Shown here in pieces: positions 26,806 through 34,690 of a stretch of DNA of 64,000 nt; the stretch's first letter is position 1, and each line of letters opens with the position of its first letter. A model generated the notes under the pieces. The model did not search any database. It saw nothing but the letters and a program-made list of their open reading frames with translations, and was not told where the DNA came from. The position numbers were made by a program, and so were the translations under genes. Location of the stretch: assembly GCF_028867935.1 (NCBI RefSeq), contig NZ_JAPQNS010000015.1, positions 124,001 through 188,000 of the forward strand, read 5' to 3'. Origin of the DNA: Flavobacterium sp. SUN052. GTDB taxonomy: Bacteria; Bacteroidota; Bacteroidia; Flavobacteriales; Flavobacteriaceae.

Positions 26806-27477
26806 ATGAAAACCTTTCTCCTAGTAAGTCTCTTGTTTATCGCGCTGCCCGGCCTGGGGCAGGTTCAGGATAGTGTTCGGGTGGAAACAAGCACCACCGT
26901 CGACAGTTCAGCCAACCGGCCAGTGGATAAAATGAGACAATCAAGCATCAACAAATTCTGGCAAGCTTATCGTGCAGAACGGACCTTGGTCAAGGTTGGC
27001 TTTTTTGGCATTCCCATTCTGTTGTCACGATATGAACTAGGGGTAGAACAGAAAGTAGCTTCGGCATGGTCAGTCGGTGCCAGTGTTTGGATGTTCCATA
27101 GCTACCTACCTGTTATAACCCAAACCAATGTATATGGGTCGGTATATGGACGCTGGTATTATAGCATTAACAAACGGATACGCGAAGAACGGGGAGCGAA
27201 CAACTTTGTGGGCAACTACGTAACTGTACGCCTGAATAGCGCTCAACACTATAGTGCAAGGGCAAGTAATCCAAAAATTGACTCAATTATTACCCAAGAA
27301 AAACATGTTGGCCCATCAATCGATCTGGGTTGGGGCGTCCAGAAACGGCTGGGGCGCTGGGGTTACGTTGACGTGTCGCCGGGTCTTACCTATTCGTTCA
27401 CCAACCCCATTATATTCGGAAATACCAGAAATCGACTGGGCTTTCGACTCAGCATAATTTTTGGTTTAGGCTTTTAA
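26806..27477 (+). CDS. Predicted outer-membrane protein of the ECF operon (first paralogue)
   Basis: A 223-residue exported protein with signal peptide ending PGLGQ. After DSVRVETSTTVDSS the mature part shows amphipathic strands and ends with RLSIIFGLGF, the aromatic terminal strand typical of outer-membrane barrels. The opening DSVRVETSTT recurs as DSVRTETTTE in the next gene, and both share ERTL(V/F)KVG, a YELGVEQK/FEVLLEQK strand and a GLQRRLGKY-like turn; the two are diverged paralogues. It begins 14 bases after the DUF4097-like gene. No named family was recognised. Confidence 0.65.
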   Translation: MKTFLLVSLLFIALPGLGQVQDSVRVETSTTVDSSANRPVDKMRQSSINKFWQAYRAERTLVKVGFFGIPILLSRYELGVEQKVASAWSVGASVWMFHSYLPVITQTNVYGSVYGRWYYSINKRIREERGANNFVGNYVTVRLNSAQHYSARASNPKIDSIITQEKHVGPSIDLGWGVQKRLGRWGYVDVSPGLTYSFTNPIIFGNTRNRLGFRLSIIFGLGF

Positions 27478-27488
27478 AATACACAACG

Positions 27489-28271
27489 ATGAAACGCTTT
27501 CTTCCTTTGCTATTTCCCCTCCCCTACTTTATCTCACTGGCTAACGCTCAGTCCATTGACTCAGTCCGCACTGAAACAACCACCGAAGACGCCCGTATCT
27601 CAGCCGCCGAAGTGAAGCGCTTTATACGCTACATCACCCGAGCCGATGTTGAAGAACGAACGTTGTTTAAAGTGGGAATCTGGCCCGCATCGGATCGGAC
27701 TGTCCCCTACGAATATAGAAGGTGGCGTTTAGGGGCAGACTTCGAAGTTTTGCTTGAACAAAAATTAAGCCCGTCACTCTCTTTTTTAATTGGCATTGAG
27801 GGGTCTGGCCAATATGCAGAATATCAAAAGAGGGCACAGCTTTTTGGTCTAAATCCACCGACTCAACCGAACATAGCTGCCTATTATCTTGAATTCGAGC
27901 GCCGGTATGAACTGCTCTACAAAGCCGGTTTTCGCTATTATTACAACAAGCATAAACAAATACTTTCAGGCATATCCGCTAATAATTTCTCCGGCAACTA
28001 TTTAACTATTCAGGGAACGGTACCTTGGGAATACAAATACCAACAGGGATTCCGTAGTGCATCGACATCAGAGCAGATGGTTGTCAGTATTAACGGGCGG
28101 CAAACAAGACTGGAGAACACCCGCATCTTGCTTGCTTACGGCCTACAACGTCGATTGGGCAAATACGCCTATTTCGACATTAACGCGGGACCTGAAGTGA
28201 TGTACAGAAATTACAATGGCAAATCCTCTTTCTCTTTCCAACTCAACGCTCTCGTTGGTTTTGGCTGGTAA
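27489..28271 (+). CDS. Predicted outer-membrane protein of the ECF operon (second paralogue)
   Basis: A 260-residue exported protein (signal to LANAQ), 11 bases after its paralogue and last in the sigma-factor operon. It shares the early DSVRTETTTE, ERTLFKVGIWP and a late GLQRRLGKYAYFDINAGP with the upstream protein and ends in LNALVGFGW, again a barrel-type last strand. The A+T content rises in the middle of the gene. A sensor or structural role in the outer membrane is possible; no motif decides it. Confidence 0.65.
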   Translation: MKRFLPLLFPLPYFISLANAQSIDSVRTETTTEDARISAAEVKRFIRYITRADVEERTLFKVGIWPASDRTVPYEYRRWRLGADFEVLLEQKLSPSLSFLIGIEGSGQYAEYQKRAQLFGLNPPTQPNIAAYYLEFERRYELLYKAGFRYYYNKHKQILSGISANNFSGNYLTIQGTVPWEYKYQQGFRSASTSEQMVVSINGRQTRLENTRILLAYGLQRRLGKYAYFDINAGPEVMYRNYNGKSSFSFQLNALVGFGW

Positions 28272-28288
28272 TTTTTACCTTTTTCTAG

Positions 28289-28317
28289 GCTGGAATCGTT
28301 GAAGCTACGATTCCAGC
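28289..28317. terminator. Hairpin between the ECF operon and the Uma2 genes
   Basis: A perfect 11-bp inverted repeat (28289-28299 with 28307-28317) with a 7-base loop lies between convergent genes. The T-tract is weak on both sides, so efficiency is uncertain, but the position fits a two-way terminator. Confidence 0.55.
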
Positions 28318-28340
28318 TGCTACTGCTTTGTCTGTCGCCC

Positions 28341-28976
28341 CTAAACACTCTCTGTCGGTAGATCGGCGAAAATATCATTCAAGGGCAGTTCAAACAAACC
28401 AACACGGGCCACATCGGTGAGGTTTTCGTAATCCGTTTGTATCCAGACATTGGGTTGCTCGGTCCGTTCGACTACCATCACCGACAAATCGGACCGGTCG
28501 ACAAATACCATACCCTGCATCGACTCGATGCGCTTATAACGCATCATTTTATGCGTCAAGTCATAAGCAGCAGTCGATTCAGAAAGCACCTCAACAATCA
28601 GAAATGGGTTGGTAATGATCGAATCGGAGCCAGCCACAAATGCAGGCAATCCCTTGACAACCGTTACTTCGGGGTTGTAATAGCCTTTTTTACCGATGGT
28701 TTTCAGCACGCCCACGTTGCTACCCGCCACGTAGTAGCCCCGTCCTTTGCTCAGTATGGTAAGCATCGTAATGATGCGTCCAATCAATAATTCGTGAATA
28801 AAGGCAGCTAAACCCATAACAATAATATGGTCGTTGTGATAGTCGGTACGGTAGGGCGATTCGGGTAGGAAGTCCAGAAATTCATCCCACGTAGCCCGTA
28901 TCGACACCAAGCCCCCTGCATCAAGTGCGGCTACTTGCTTCGGAGTCAGTTGTATCTTCTGAATAGTGGTTTCCAT
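28341..28976 (-). CDS. Uma2 family endonuclease-like protein
   Basis: A 211-residue protein of the Uma2 (DUF820) family, which has a PD-(D/E)XK nuclease fold. Visible features are the N-terminal sheet region, YYNPEVTVVKG (the conserved Asp is replaced by Glu here; family usually PD), and NPFLIVEVLSESTAAYDLTHKMMRYKRI, with the Glu and Lys of the active site. Members are highly expanded in cyanobacteria and Bacteroidota, and their targets are unknown. It lies 12 bases after a second Uma2 gene in the same direction. The pair may be co-transcribed. Confidence 0.82.
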   Translation of the reverse strand: METTIQKIQLTPKQVAALDAGGLVSIRATWDEFLDFLPESPYRTDYHNDHIIVMGLAAFIHELLIGRIITMLTILSKGRGYYVAGSNVGVLKTIGKKGYYNPEVTVVKGLPAFVAGSDSIITNPFLIVEVLSESTAAYDLTHKMMRYKRIESMQGMVFVDRSDLSVMVVERTEQPNVWIQTDYENLTDVARVGLFELPLNDIFADLPTESV

Positions 28977-28988
28977 TGGTTTTATCGG

Positions 28989-29606
28989 TTATTCTACCAC
29001 AATGCCCTCCTCGTCCAGATACCGGGCAATGTTGAACGTGTGACCGTCCATCAATTCTATATCTGTGTTCCACTCGCGTACCTGCCAATCACGACCGGGC
29101 TCCATAATGGTCACGGTTTTGGTGTTAATCATGATCCAGATGATGCGCTCCACCCCAAAATCGAGCAGCTTCTTCGACTTCTTATAAATATATCCGAACC
29201 CAGTCAGCTCTGAAGTGTCGGCTTCTGTATCAATTTCAATGGCTATTTTGGGTGGAACATCAGGGTATTTTCGGTTTACCTTGTCGGCAGTCAACACGGC
29301 TTTGTCGAAAATGGCAATATCGTTGGAGAAGTTATTGTTCCGGTCAATATGGCTGCCGATCTCATTGGTTAAGACACGGTATTTTTTTTCATCAAATGCC
29401 CGAAATATAATTCGTAGCAGATATGTAACTAGCTCCGCCTGAAGCGAACTATAGCCCATGATGTCTTCTAAGGTTTTAGATTTGTTCAACACCGACTTGT
29501 AGCCCTTGTAATAAATAGGCTTTCCATCCATGACCTCGTAAACGAGATAATCCGGAATTTTCCGTTTCGGCTTCGATGATTCGTCTTTGGTGATTGGCAA
29601 AGGCAT
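28989..29606 (-). CDS. Uma2 family endonuclease-like protein (second copy)
   Basis: A 205-residue Uma2-fold protein only distantly related to its neighbour. Its core has NNFSNDIAIFDKAVL (with the catalytic Asp), PPKIAIEIDTEAD (Glu) and KKSKKLLDFGVERIIWIM (Lys). The N-terminus is strongly basic. Two different Uma2 genes side by side suggest separate acquisition or an old duplication rather than a recent copy. The function of the family is unproven; a nuclease activity is assumed from the fold. Confidence 0.8.
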   Translation of the reverse strand: MPLPITKDESSKPKRKIPDYLVYEVMDGKPIYYKGYKSVLNKSKTLEDIMGYSSLQAELVTYLLRIIFRAFDEKKYRVLTNEIGSHIDRNNNFSNDIAIFDKAVLTADKVNRKYPDVPPKIAIEIDTEADTSELTGFGYIYKKSKKLLDFGVERIIWIMINTKTVTIMEPGRDWQVREWNTDIELMDGHTFNIARYLDEEGIVVE

Positions 29607-29740
29607 GACGCTGACAGGCTTTTGTCAAATATACGAAAAAACGGCTCGCTTTCCCCCGGTCTCAACTCCCCTCATTGGGTTTTACTGGTAATTTTCGCTA
29701 ACTTACTCCTTCCAACTGCACACTGCTTACCGATAGGTAT

Positions 29741-30199
29741 ATGACACCCGAAGCCGCTTTTTCTCTTGCCAATGCACTGGTTTTGCCCCAATGGATACTG
29801 ATGGCAGTTGCTCCGCGCTGGTCGGTGACGCAGTGGCTTACGCGCACGCTCACTATTCCGATGGTGCTGGCTGTCATGTACATTTTTTATCTCTTCTCTG
29901 GAGATAGCTCACTTGATTTCGGGTCGTTTAGCACCCTGCAAGGTGTTATGTCGTTGCTGGGGTCGGGGCAGAAAGGCGTGGCCCTGGCGGGCTGGATTCA
30001 CTACCTCGCGTTCGATCTGGTAGCCGGTAGCTGGATACTCCGCGACGGTCACGAACGCGGCATCCGGCACTGGTTGTTGATTCCCTGTCTGTTTGGCTGC
30101 TTCATGCTGGGGCCAACAGGCTTGCTTCTATACGGGGTAATAAGGCTTATCGCATCTCGCGTAGACAGTACGCGTACAAGCCCACAAAAATCAAACTGA
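29741..30199 (+). CDS. ABA4-like family membrane protein
   Basis: A 152-residue membrane protein with four hydrophobic segments. It matches the ABA4-like (DUF4281) family: FSLANALVLPQWILMAVAP at the start, a loop with GGVMSLL-like spacing, and the conserved HYLAFDLVAGSWILRDG plus GPTGLLLYGVIR near the end. The plant member ABA4 is needed for neoxanthin formation; bacterial members are uncharacterised, though a link to carotenoids is possible in pigmented Cytophagales. Its 3' end overlaps the convergent membrane-protein gene by 53 bases. Confidence 0.8.
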   Translation: MTPEAAFSLANALVLPQWILMAVAPRWSVTQWLTRTLTIPMVLAVMYIFYLFSGDSSLDFGSFSTLQGVMSLLGSGQKGVALAGWIHYLAFDLVAGSWILRDGHERGIRHWLLIPCLFGCFMLGPTGLLLYGVIRLIASRVDSTRTSPQKSN

Positions 30200-30641
30200 A
30201 CAGCGCCCCAAACGATGTCTGTAAAGCGCTGATCCCCACTACTGAGATGGGTGCAATAAGACCCACCAATACCCCGGCAACATAGACGTAGAAACCAACG
30301 CGCCGTTGGAAAAACATGAGCACCGCTCCAATTAACGTAAGAATGCCATAAAAAAAGTCGGCCCCGGCGAGCGAACGAATCACTTCTGTGTCACCAGGCA
30401 TGGGGTCGTCGGAGTTTGACCGATCTTCGAAATACTCCGGTTTGGCGTTAGGGTCAACTTTGCGGGGCCGGTCGATGCGTTCAGTGCGGGCAACAGCCTC
30501 CGTTTTGGTATACGACGTAACGCTGTCGATCAGGCTGATGCCACAACTCAAGAACGTCAGGATACACAGTAACGTGAGGAAGTCCGAGCGTTTCGGTTTG
30601 GGATTAGCTCCTGGCGAGGTTGTAGAATCGGATAGTGTCAT
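30147..30641 (-). CDS. Hypothetical membrane protein
   Basis: A 164-residue protein with about four membrane segments: one near residues 20-40, then a polar insert of about 55 residues (rich in Asp, Pro, Arg), then three segments from residue 90 to the end. I do not recognise the family. Its last 53 bases overlap the end of the convergent ABA4-like gene, which is unusual for this otherwise loosely packed region but acceptable, since the overlap codes for membrane-proximal tails in both. Confidence 0.6.
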   Translation of the reverse strand: MTLSDSTTSPGANPKPKRSDFLTLLCILTFLSCGISLIDSVTSYTKTEAVARTERIDRPRKVDPNAKPEYFEDRSNSDDPMPGDTEVIRSLAGADFFYGILTLIGAVLMFFQRRVGFYVYVAGVLVGLIAPISVVGISALQTSFGALFSLIFVGLYAYCLREMR

Positions 30642-30680
30642 TGTTTTTTGAAATCGTAGAAATCCGGTATAGTTTTAAAA

Positions 30681-30720
30681 CCTGTAAGCCGGACCGCCGG
30701 TTGGCTTGATAGCTTACAGG
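30681..30720 (+). promoter_or_regulatory. Structured leader before the SCP2 gene
   Basis: A 9-bp stem (30681-30689 with 30712-30720) encloses a loop that itself contains CCGG/CCGG and GCC/GGC complementarity. It lies in the short divergent spacer, 31 bases before the SCP2-like start. It may be a leader structure or an operator; nothing identifies a known riboswitch. Confidence 0.35.
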
Positions 30721-30751
30721 GTTGACAAAACAAACGAAAAACCAGTTCACA

Positions 30752-31048
30752 ATGACTTTACAGGAACTCACGGACCAAATCCGATTGAAAGCTACTCACG
30801 CCGACGGGCTGGATGCTACCATCAAACTTGCAACCGATCAGGGACCAATTTTTATCGACGCCAAACAGTCGCCCGCTGTAGTAACGAACGACGATAGCCC
30901 GGCCGATACAACCATCACCGTCACCGTAGCCGACCTTATCAAATTGGGCACCGGCGATCTGAACCCCATGATGGCGTTCATGACCGGTAAACTTAAAGTG
31001 CAGGGAGACATGGGCGTAGCCATGAAAATGGGCCAGATAATGGGATAG
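30752..31048 (+). CDS. SCP2 sterol-binding domain protein
   Basis: A 98-residue protein from the ATG at 30752; an in-frame TTG ten codons upstream is unlikely. It consists of a single SCP2 domain: a two-strand start with IKLATDQGPIFIDAKQSPAVV, the conserved ADTTITVTVADLIKLGTGDL and NPMMAFMTGKLKVQGDMGVAMKMGQ. Such proteins bind lipids or hydrophobic acyl compounds. The gene is three bases upstream of the Gfo/Idh/MocA gene, so the two are probably co-expressed, but no functional link is obvious. Confidence 0.88.
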   Translation: MTLQELTDQIRLKATHADGLDATIKLATDQGPIFIDAKQSPAVVTNDDSPADTTITVTVADLIKLGTGDLNPMMAFMTGKLKVQGDMGVAMKMGQIMG

Positions 31049-31051
31049 ATC

Positions 31052-32470
31052 ATGGAAAATTCATCCCGTCGTAACTTCATAAAAAACAGTGTAGTGGCTG
31101 CCACCAGCTTCTACATTGTACCTCGCCATGTGCTGGGCCGGGGGTTTGTGGCCCCCTCCGACAAACTCAATATTGCGGCTATTGGCTGCGGAGGAAAGGG
31201 CGATGTCAATGTTCGACTATCATTCAACAATGGCTCCGACAACATTGTGGCCCTGTGCGATGTGGATGATCGGCAGTCGAAAAAATACCGCGAAAAATTC
31301 CCCAACGCCCCCTATTTCAAAGATTACCGCCAGATGCTCGACCAGGCGGCTAAATCGTTTGATGCCGTCATTGTGAGCACGCCCGACCACATGCACGCGC
31401 CTATTGCCATGGCCGCTATGCAGTTGGGAAAGCACGTGTACGTTGAGAAACCGCTTACGCATGACATTTACGAAGCCCGGATGCTCACCGAAGCAGCCCG
31501 CAAATACAAATGCGTTACGCAGATGGGGAATCAGGGCAGTAGTGGCGATTCAACGCGAATGATTGAAACGTATATTCAGCAGGGGGTAATTGGCCATGTG
31601 AGCAAAGTGGAGTGCTGGACAAACCGACCCGTTTGGCCGCAAGGCGTAAAATCGCCCAAAGACAAAGGCGAAAGTCAGCCGGTTCCGCCGGAAGTAGACT
31701 GGAAATTATGGCTCGGCACCGCGCCTGTCCGCGACTACCACGAGGCATACATGCCTTTCCGGTGGCGGGGTTACTGGAATTTTGGTACGGGGGCGCTGGG
31801 AGACATGGGATGCCATTTTATGGATGTTCCGTTTCGCGCGCTGAAACTCAAATACCCTACGTCGGTTGAATGCAGCGTGGGAACGGTATACGCTGACTTT
31901 TTTCAGGAAGCCTTTTTCGATGATGTATGCCCACCATCATCGGCTATTCATCTCACGTTTCCGTCAACGGATCGGAAAGTGAAAGAGATCAAGTTGTCGT
32001 GGTATGATGGAGGGATTCGTCCACAGGTCCCTGAGGGTGTACCCTATGAAGTGATGTTTGCCAATATCGATGGGGGCATGATTTTCCATGGGTCCAAAGG
32101 GATGCTCACGGGGGGGCTGTTCGGTGAAAATCCACGACTGTTTCCGGTTGAGAAGTTTGATGGAAAGAAGCTCCCGACCCCTGAAAAACCATTTGTTGAG
32201 GGAAAAACAGAGGGCCACCAGCAGCAGTGGGTAAAAGCCTGCAAGCAAGGCTACGGAGCTTATACATCCTCGTCGTTTGAGGAATCCGGCCCCCTAACCG
32301 AGACGGTTTTGATGGGTAATCTGGCTACCCGGAGTTTTATGTTCCGTGAAAACGGGAAGTTCCCTGGTCGTAAAAAACTGCTCTGGGACGGAGAGAACCA
32401 GAAAATTACCAACTTCGATTATGCCAACCAGTTTGTCAAGCGACAGTACCAGGGAGGGTATTCTTTATAA
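31052..32470 (+). CDS. Tat-exported Gfo/Idh/MocA family oxidoreductase
   Basis: A 472-residue NAD(P)-dependent oxidoreductase with a twin-arginine signal (SSRRNFIKNSVVAATSFY). The Rossmann domain has NIAAIGCGGKGDVN and ALCDVDDRQ, followed by DAVIVSTPDHMHAPIAMAAM and the catalytic motif HVYVEKPLTHDIYEA (EKP). The C-terminal domain carries GALGDMGCHFMDVPF. Bacteroidota have many such exported members, some of which act as glycosidases using NAD as a tightly held cofactor. The substrate is probably a sugar or a sugar derivative. It ends just before a 36-bp palindrome. Confidence 0.92.
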   Translation: MENSSRRNFIKNSVVAATSFYIVPRHVLGRGFVAPSDKLNIAAIGCGGKGDVNVRLSFNNGSDNIVALCDVDDRQSKKYREKFPNAPYFKDYRQMLDQAAKSFDAVIVSTPDHMHAPIAMAAMQLGKHVYVEKPLTHDIYEARMLTEAARKYKCVTQMGNQGSSGDSTRMIETYIQQGVIGHVSKVECWTNRPVWPQGVKSPKDKGESQPVPPEVDWKLWLGTAPVRDYHEAYMPFRWRGYWNFGTGALGDMGCHFMDVPFRALKLKYPTSVECSVGTVYADFFQEAFFDDVCPPSSAIHLTFPSTDRKVKEIKLSWYDGGIRPQVPEGVPYEVMFANIDGGMIFHGSKGMLTGGLFGENPRLFPVEKFDGKKLPTPEKPFVEGKTEGHQQQWVKACKQGYGAYTSSSFEESGPLTETVLMGNLATRSFMFRENGKFPGRKKLLWDGENQKITNFDYANQFVKRQYQGGYSL

Positions 32471-32475
32471 ACGAT

Positions 32476-32511
32476 GTATGTAGAGACGCAAGATTTTGCG
32501 TCTCTACATAC
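32476..32511. repeat. 36-bp palindromic repeat, probable terminator
   Basis: A perfect 16-bp inverted repeat (32476-32491 with 32496-32511) around GATT, with the core GTAGAGACGCAA. It lies between the convergent oxidoreductase and stress-protein genes. From memory, hairpins with this GTAGAGACGC core occur widely in Bacteroidota and cyanobacteria as dispersed elements. It has no T-tract of its own, so it may be a dispersed repeat that also ends transcription. Confidence 0.8.
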
Positions 32512-32515
32512 CACA

Positions 32516-33352
32516 CTATCGATTCGTCACATCACTTTCTGGATCAACCGTCCGGTCATAGCCCGTGTTAGTAGTTGTACTAACGTTAGCCATCCGGTCT
32601 GTGTCGGCATCAGGGCGTTTCATCGATTCGTTATTATTCCAGCTCCGATCGTCACGCAGGCGGTTCGTTTCGTCCAGCGACCGATCGAAAATACGGCTCC
32701 GGTTCCGATTGCCGCGATCACCCATCTGCTGCCCCATATCCTGCTGATGAGTCCCGGCTGAAGAATTCCAGTCTGAACCACCTGGAGCAGTTGTCGATGG
32801 ATTACGGTTTGGTGAGTCGCTATCACCATAATTAGTTGAATCCGAAGTCACGTGGGGCGTGTCGCCATAAATCGGATTGAGCGGGTCGGCTGATACCCCA
32901 GTAGTTAGCCCTGAACCAGATGAATAGGCTTCTCCAGATACCGGATTAGTAGCATACGTACCAGTTTGGTATTGCTGGGCACGCTCATCTACATCAATAG
33001 CACCAGCCTCATCCAGAATATCAGCTGCACGTTCCGCTTCGTCTTCGCTTTGAGCATGAACTGTCAGGATTGAATGACGCTCGCCTACAGTGGTATACCG
33101 ATTCCGATCATCATCGTCGTCGCCAAACAAAGAGGAAAAGAAACCGAGAATTCCACCTTTGTCTTTTTTCCGGTCGTTATCGCCGTCAAGATCAACATCG
33201 GCCCGGTTGGTGTACGATGAATCGGTTGTTGTTGAATTATCAGTTGTCGACAAGTCGATGTTGTTGCGTGAGAAACCGGCTTCCATCAGTTCCTGCATTG
33301 CGGTTTGAGCTTCTGAGGCATCATCGAAGATACCTATTACGGTCTGTGCCAT
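32516..33352 (-). CDS. YflT-type general stress protein with low-complexity tail
   Basis: A 278-residue soluble protein. The N-terminal 110 residues form the heat-induced stress protein YflT-like domain: MAQTVIGIFDDASEAQTAMQ, EAGFSRNNIDLS, an acidic linker with FFSSLFGDDDDD, and HSILTVHAQSEDEAERAADIL with EAGAIDVDER. The rest is polar and repetitive, rich in Asp, Asn, Arg, Ser and Thr, and probably disordered. YflT belongs to the general stress regulon of Bacillus; here a role in desiccation or osmotic stress is a guess. A TACCTTTT box at 33378-33385 is a near match to the promoter consensus. Confidence 0.75.
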   Translation of the reverse strand: MAQTVIGIFDDASEAQTAMQELMEAGFSRNNIDLSTTDNSTTTDSSYTNRADVDLDGDNDRKKDKGGILGFFSSLFGDDDDDRNRYTTVGERHSILTVHAQSEDEAERAADILDEAGAIDVDERAQQYQTGTYATNPVSGEAYSSGSGLTTGVSADPLNPIYGDTPHVTSDSTNYGDSDSPNRNPSTTAPGGSDWNSSAGTHQQDMGQQMGDRGNRNRSRIFDRSLDETNRLRDDRSWNNNESMKRPDADTDRMANVSTTTNTGYDRTVDPESDVTNR

Positions 33353-33691
33353 TGGTTTTGTTGATTAACGTTGAAATAAAAGGTATATAACTCAGGAATT
33401 TGAGTTCATCGAACTGTTACTTATGCGGTCATTGCAGAAAACAGTCAGCACTTCGTCAACAATCTGACCAGGTACGAAACATAACTGGCTTTACTACGAA
33501 TAGGCTGTTCTTATTAGTCTATTGGTTTCATATAGGAACGACGCCAAGGTATTGTTGTTTAGAAAATATGTGTCAATTGGATTAAAAAAATAATGGGAAT
33601 TATTACATACAGATTGGTTAGCAATACCACCGTTGCCTAAGCATTCACATTCTGACATAGTACTATTCCGATAAAGCCCTATTTTTGCGAG
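33353..33691. other. 339-bp AT-rich divergent spacer
   Basis: No gene is supported here; small open frames have no coding character. It should hold the promoters of the stress-protein gene (TACCTTTT at 33378-33385, minus strand) and the glycan operon (33680-33687, plus strand). AT content is clearly higher than in the flanking genes. Confidence 0.6.
33680..33687 (+). promoter_or_regulatory. -7 promoter element of the glycan operon
   Basis: TATTTTTG matches TAnnTTTG exactly and ends four bases before the GTG start of the first glycosyltransferase gene. If used, the message would be leaderless or would start with the GTG itself. A -33 box is not clear. Confidence 0.45.
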
Positions 33692-34690
33692 GTGCAATCA
33701 CAATTCACTTTGGACAGTTCAACGATAACCCCACCTGATACTATTCATGTTGTCATCCCGCTTTTTAACGACTGGGAAGCGCTTGGCCTGTTACTAGAAC
33801 GCATTAGGACGGTAGTTGAGCCGTCCGTATTAAACCGGTTGTCTTTCCTGGTGGTAGACGATTGCTCGGCACAGGATTTCCAGACATTACCTACGGGTGT
33901 AGGGCGTTCGCTCTCTATTTTGCGGTTGTATCGAAACGTTGGACACCAAAAAGCGATTGCCCTAGGTTTATCTTATCTGGCCGATCAGCCCGACCCCTGC
34001 CCTACCATCGTGATGGATTCAGACGGGGAAGACCAACCCGAAGACCTTCCAAAACTGGTGCAGGCATCCGCTGCAAAACCAGGGCACATTGTTTTTGCAC
34101 AACGGACAAAACGGCGCGAACGCTTGCTCTTTCGGGTATTCTACGCACTGTATAAAAGTGTGTTTCGCTTACTAACGGGAAAGGTCATTACGTTTGGTAA
34201 CTTTAGTTTGGTGCCGCCCAATCTGCTTCGTAAACTCGCTCATGTATCCGAAATCTGGAATAATTATCCAGGTGGTATTATCCGGTCGCGGCTACCCTAC
34301 ACAGCCATCCCACTCGAACGAGGGTCACGGCTGGCAGGTGAGTCGAAAATGAATTTCGTGTCGCTCATTCTACACGGATTGAGCACAGTATCAGTCTTAA
34401 TGGACACCACGGCTGTTCGGATTGCCTTGTTCTGCGTAATGGCAGCGGTAGCGTCGATAGTAGGCATTGGCATTGTTGTGATTCTGCGCTTCTTTACGGA
34501 TTTTGGTCCTAAACCGGGTGTGCCAAGCTGGGGAAGCTATTTGGTTATTTGGTTTTTAGTCGTGATTATGCAGGCATTCCTGATTTCACTACTTTTAGTT
34601 TTTATAGTTCTGACGTACCGTACCCAACCGCAATTCATCCCGGCTATCCAATACCAGAGTTTTGTGGAACGCCGGGAGGTGATATATTGA
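33692..34690 (+). CDS. GT2 family glycosyltransferase, GtrB/DPM1-like with membrane tail
   Basis: A 332-residue GT-A fold enzyme. The N-terminal domain has HVVIPLFNDWEALGLLLERI, FLVVDDCSAQDF and the metal-binding DSDGEDQPEDL, then two membrane helices in the last 90 residues. Relatives transfer a sugar from a nucleotide donor to undecaprenyl or dolichyl phosphate. The start is a GTG at 33692; no ATG fits, and a TTG at 33710 is an alternative. Its stop overlaps the next start by one base (TGATG). It is the first gene of a five-gene operon that ends with an MBOAT gene. Confidence 0.88.
   Translation: MQSQFTLDSSTITPPDTIHVVIPLFNDWEALGLLLERIRTVVEPSVLNRLSFLVVDDCSAQDFQTLPTGVGRSLSILRLYRNVGHQKAIALGLSYLADQPDPCPTIVMDSDGEDQPEDLPKLVQASAAKPGHIVFAQRTKRRERLLFRVFYALYKSVFRLLTGKVITFGNFSLVPPNLLRKLAHVSEIWNNYPGGIIRSRLPYTAIPLERGSRLAGESKMNFVSLILHGLSTVSVLMDTTAVRIALFCVMAAVASIVGIGIVVILRFFTDFGPKPGVPSWGSYLVIWFLVVIMQAFLISLLLVFIVLTYRTQPQFIPAIQYQSFVERREVIY

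Noticed and set aside
33400..33585. 61-codon plus-strand frame in the divergent spacer
   Set aside because: Composition is unlike protein (clusters of Cys and Arg, no domain) and it lies in AT-rich promoter DNA.
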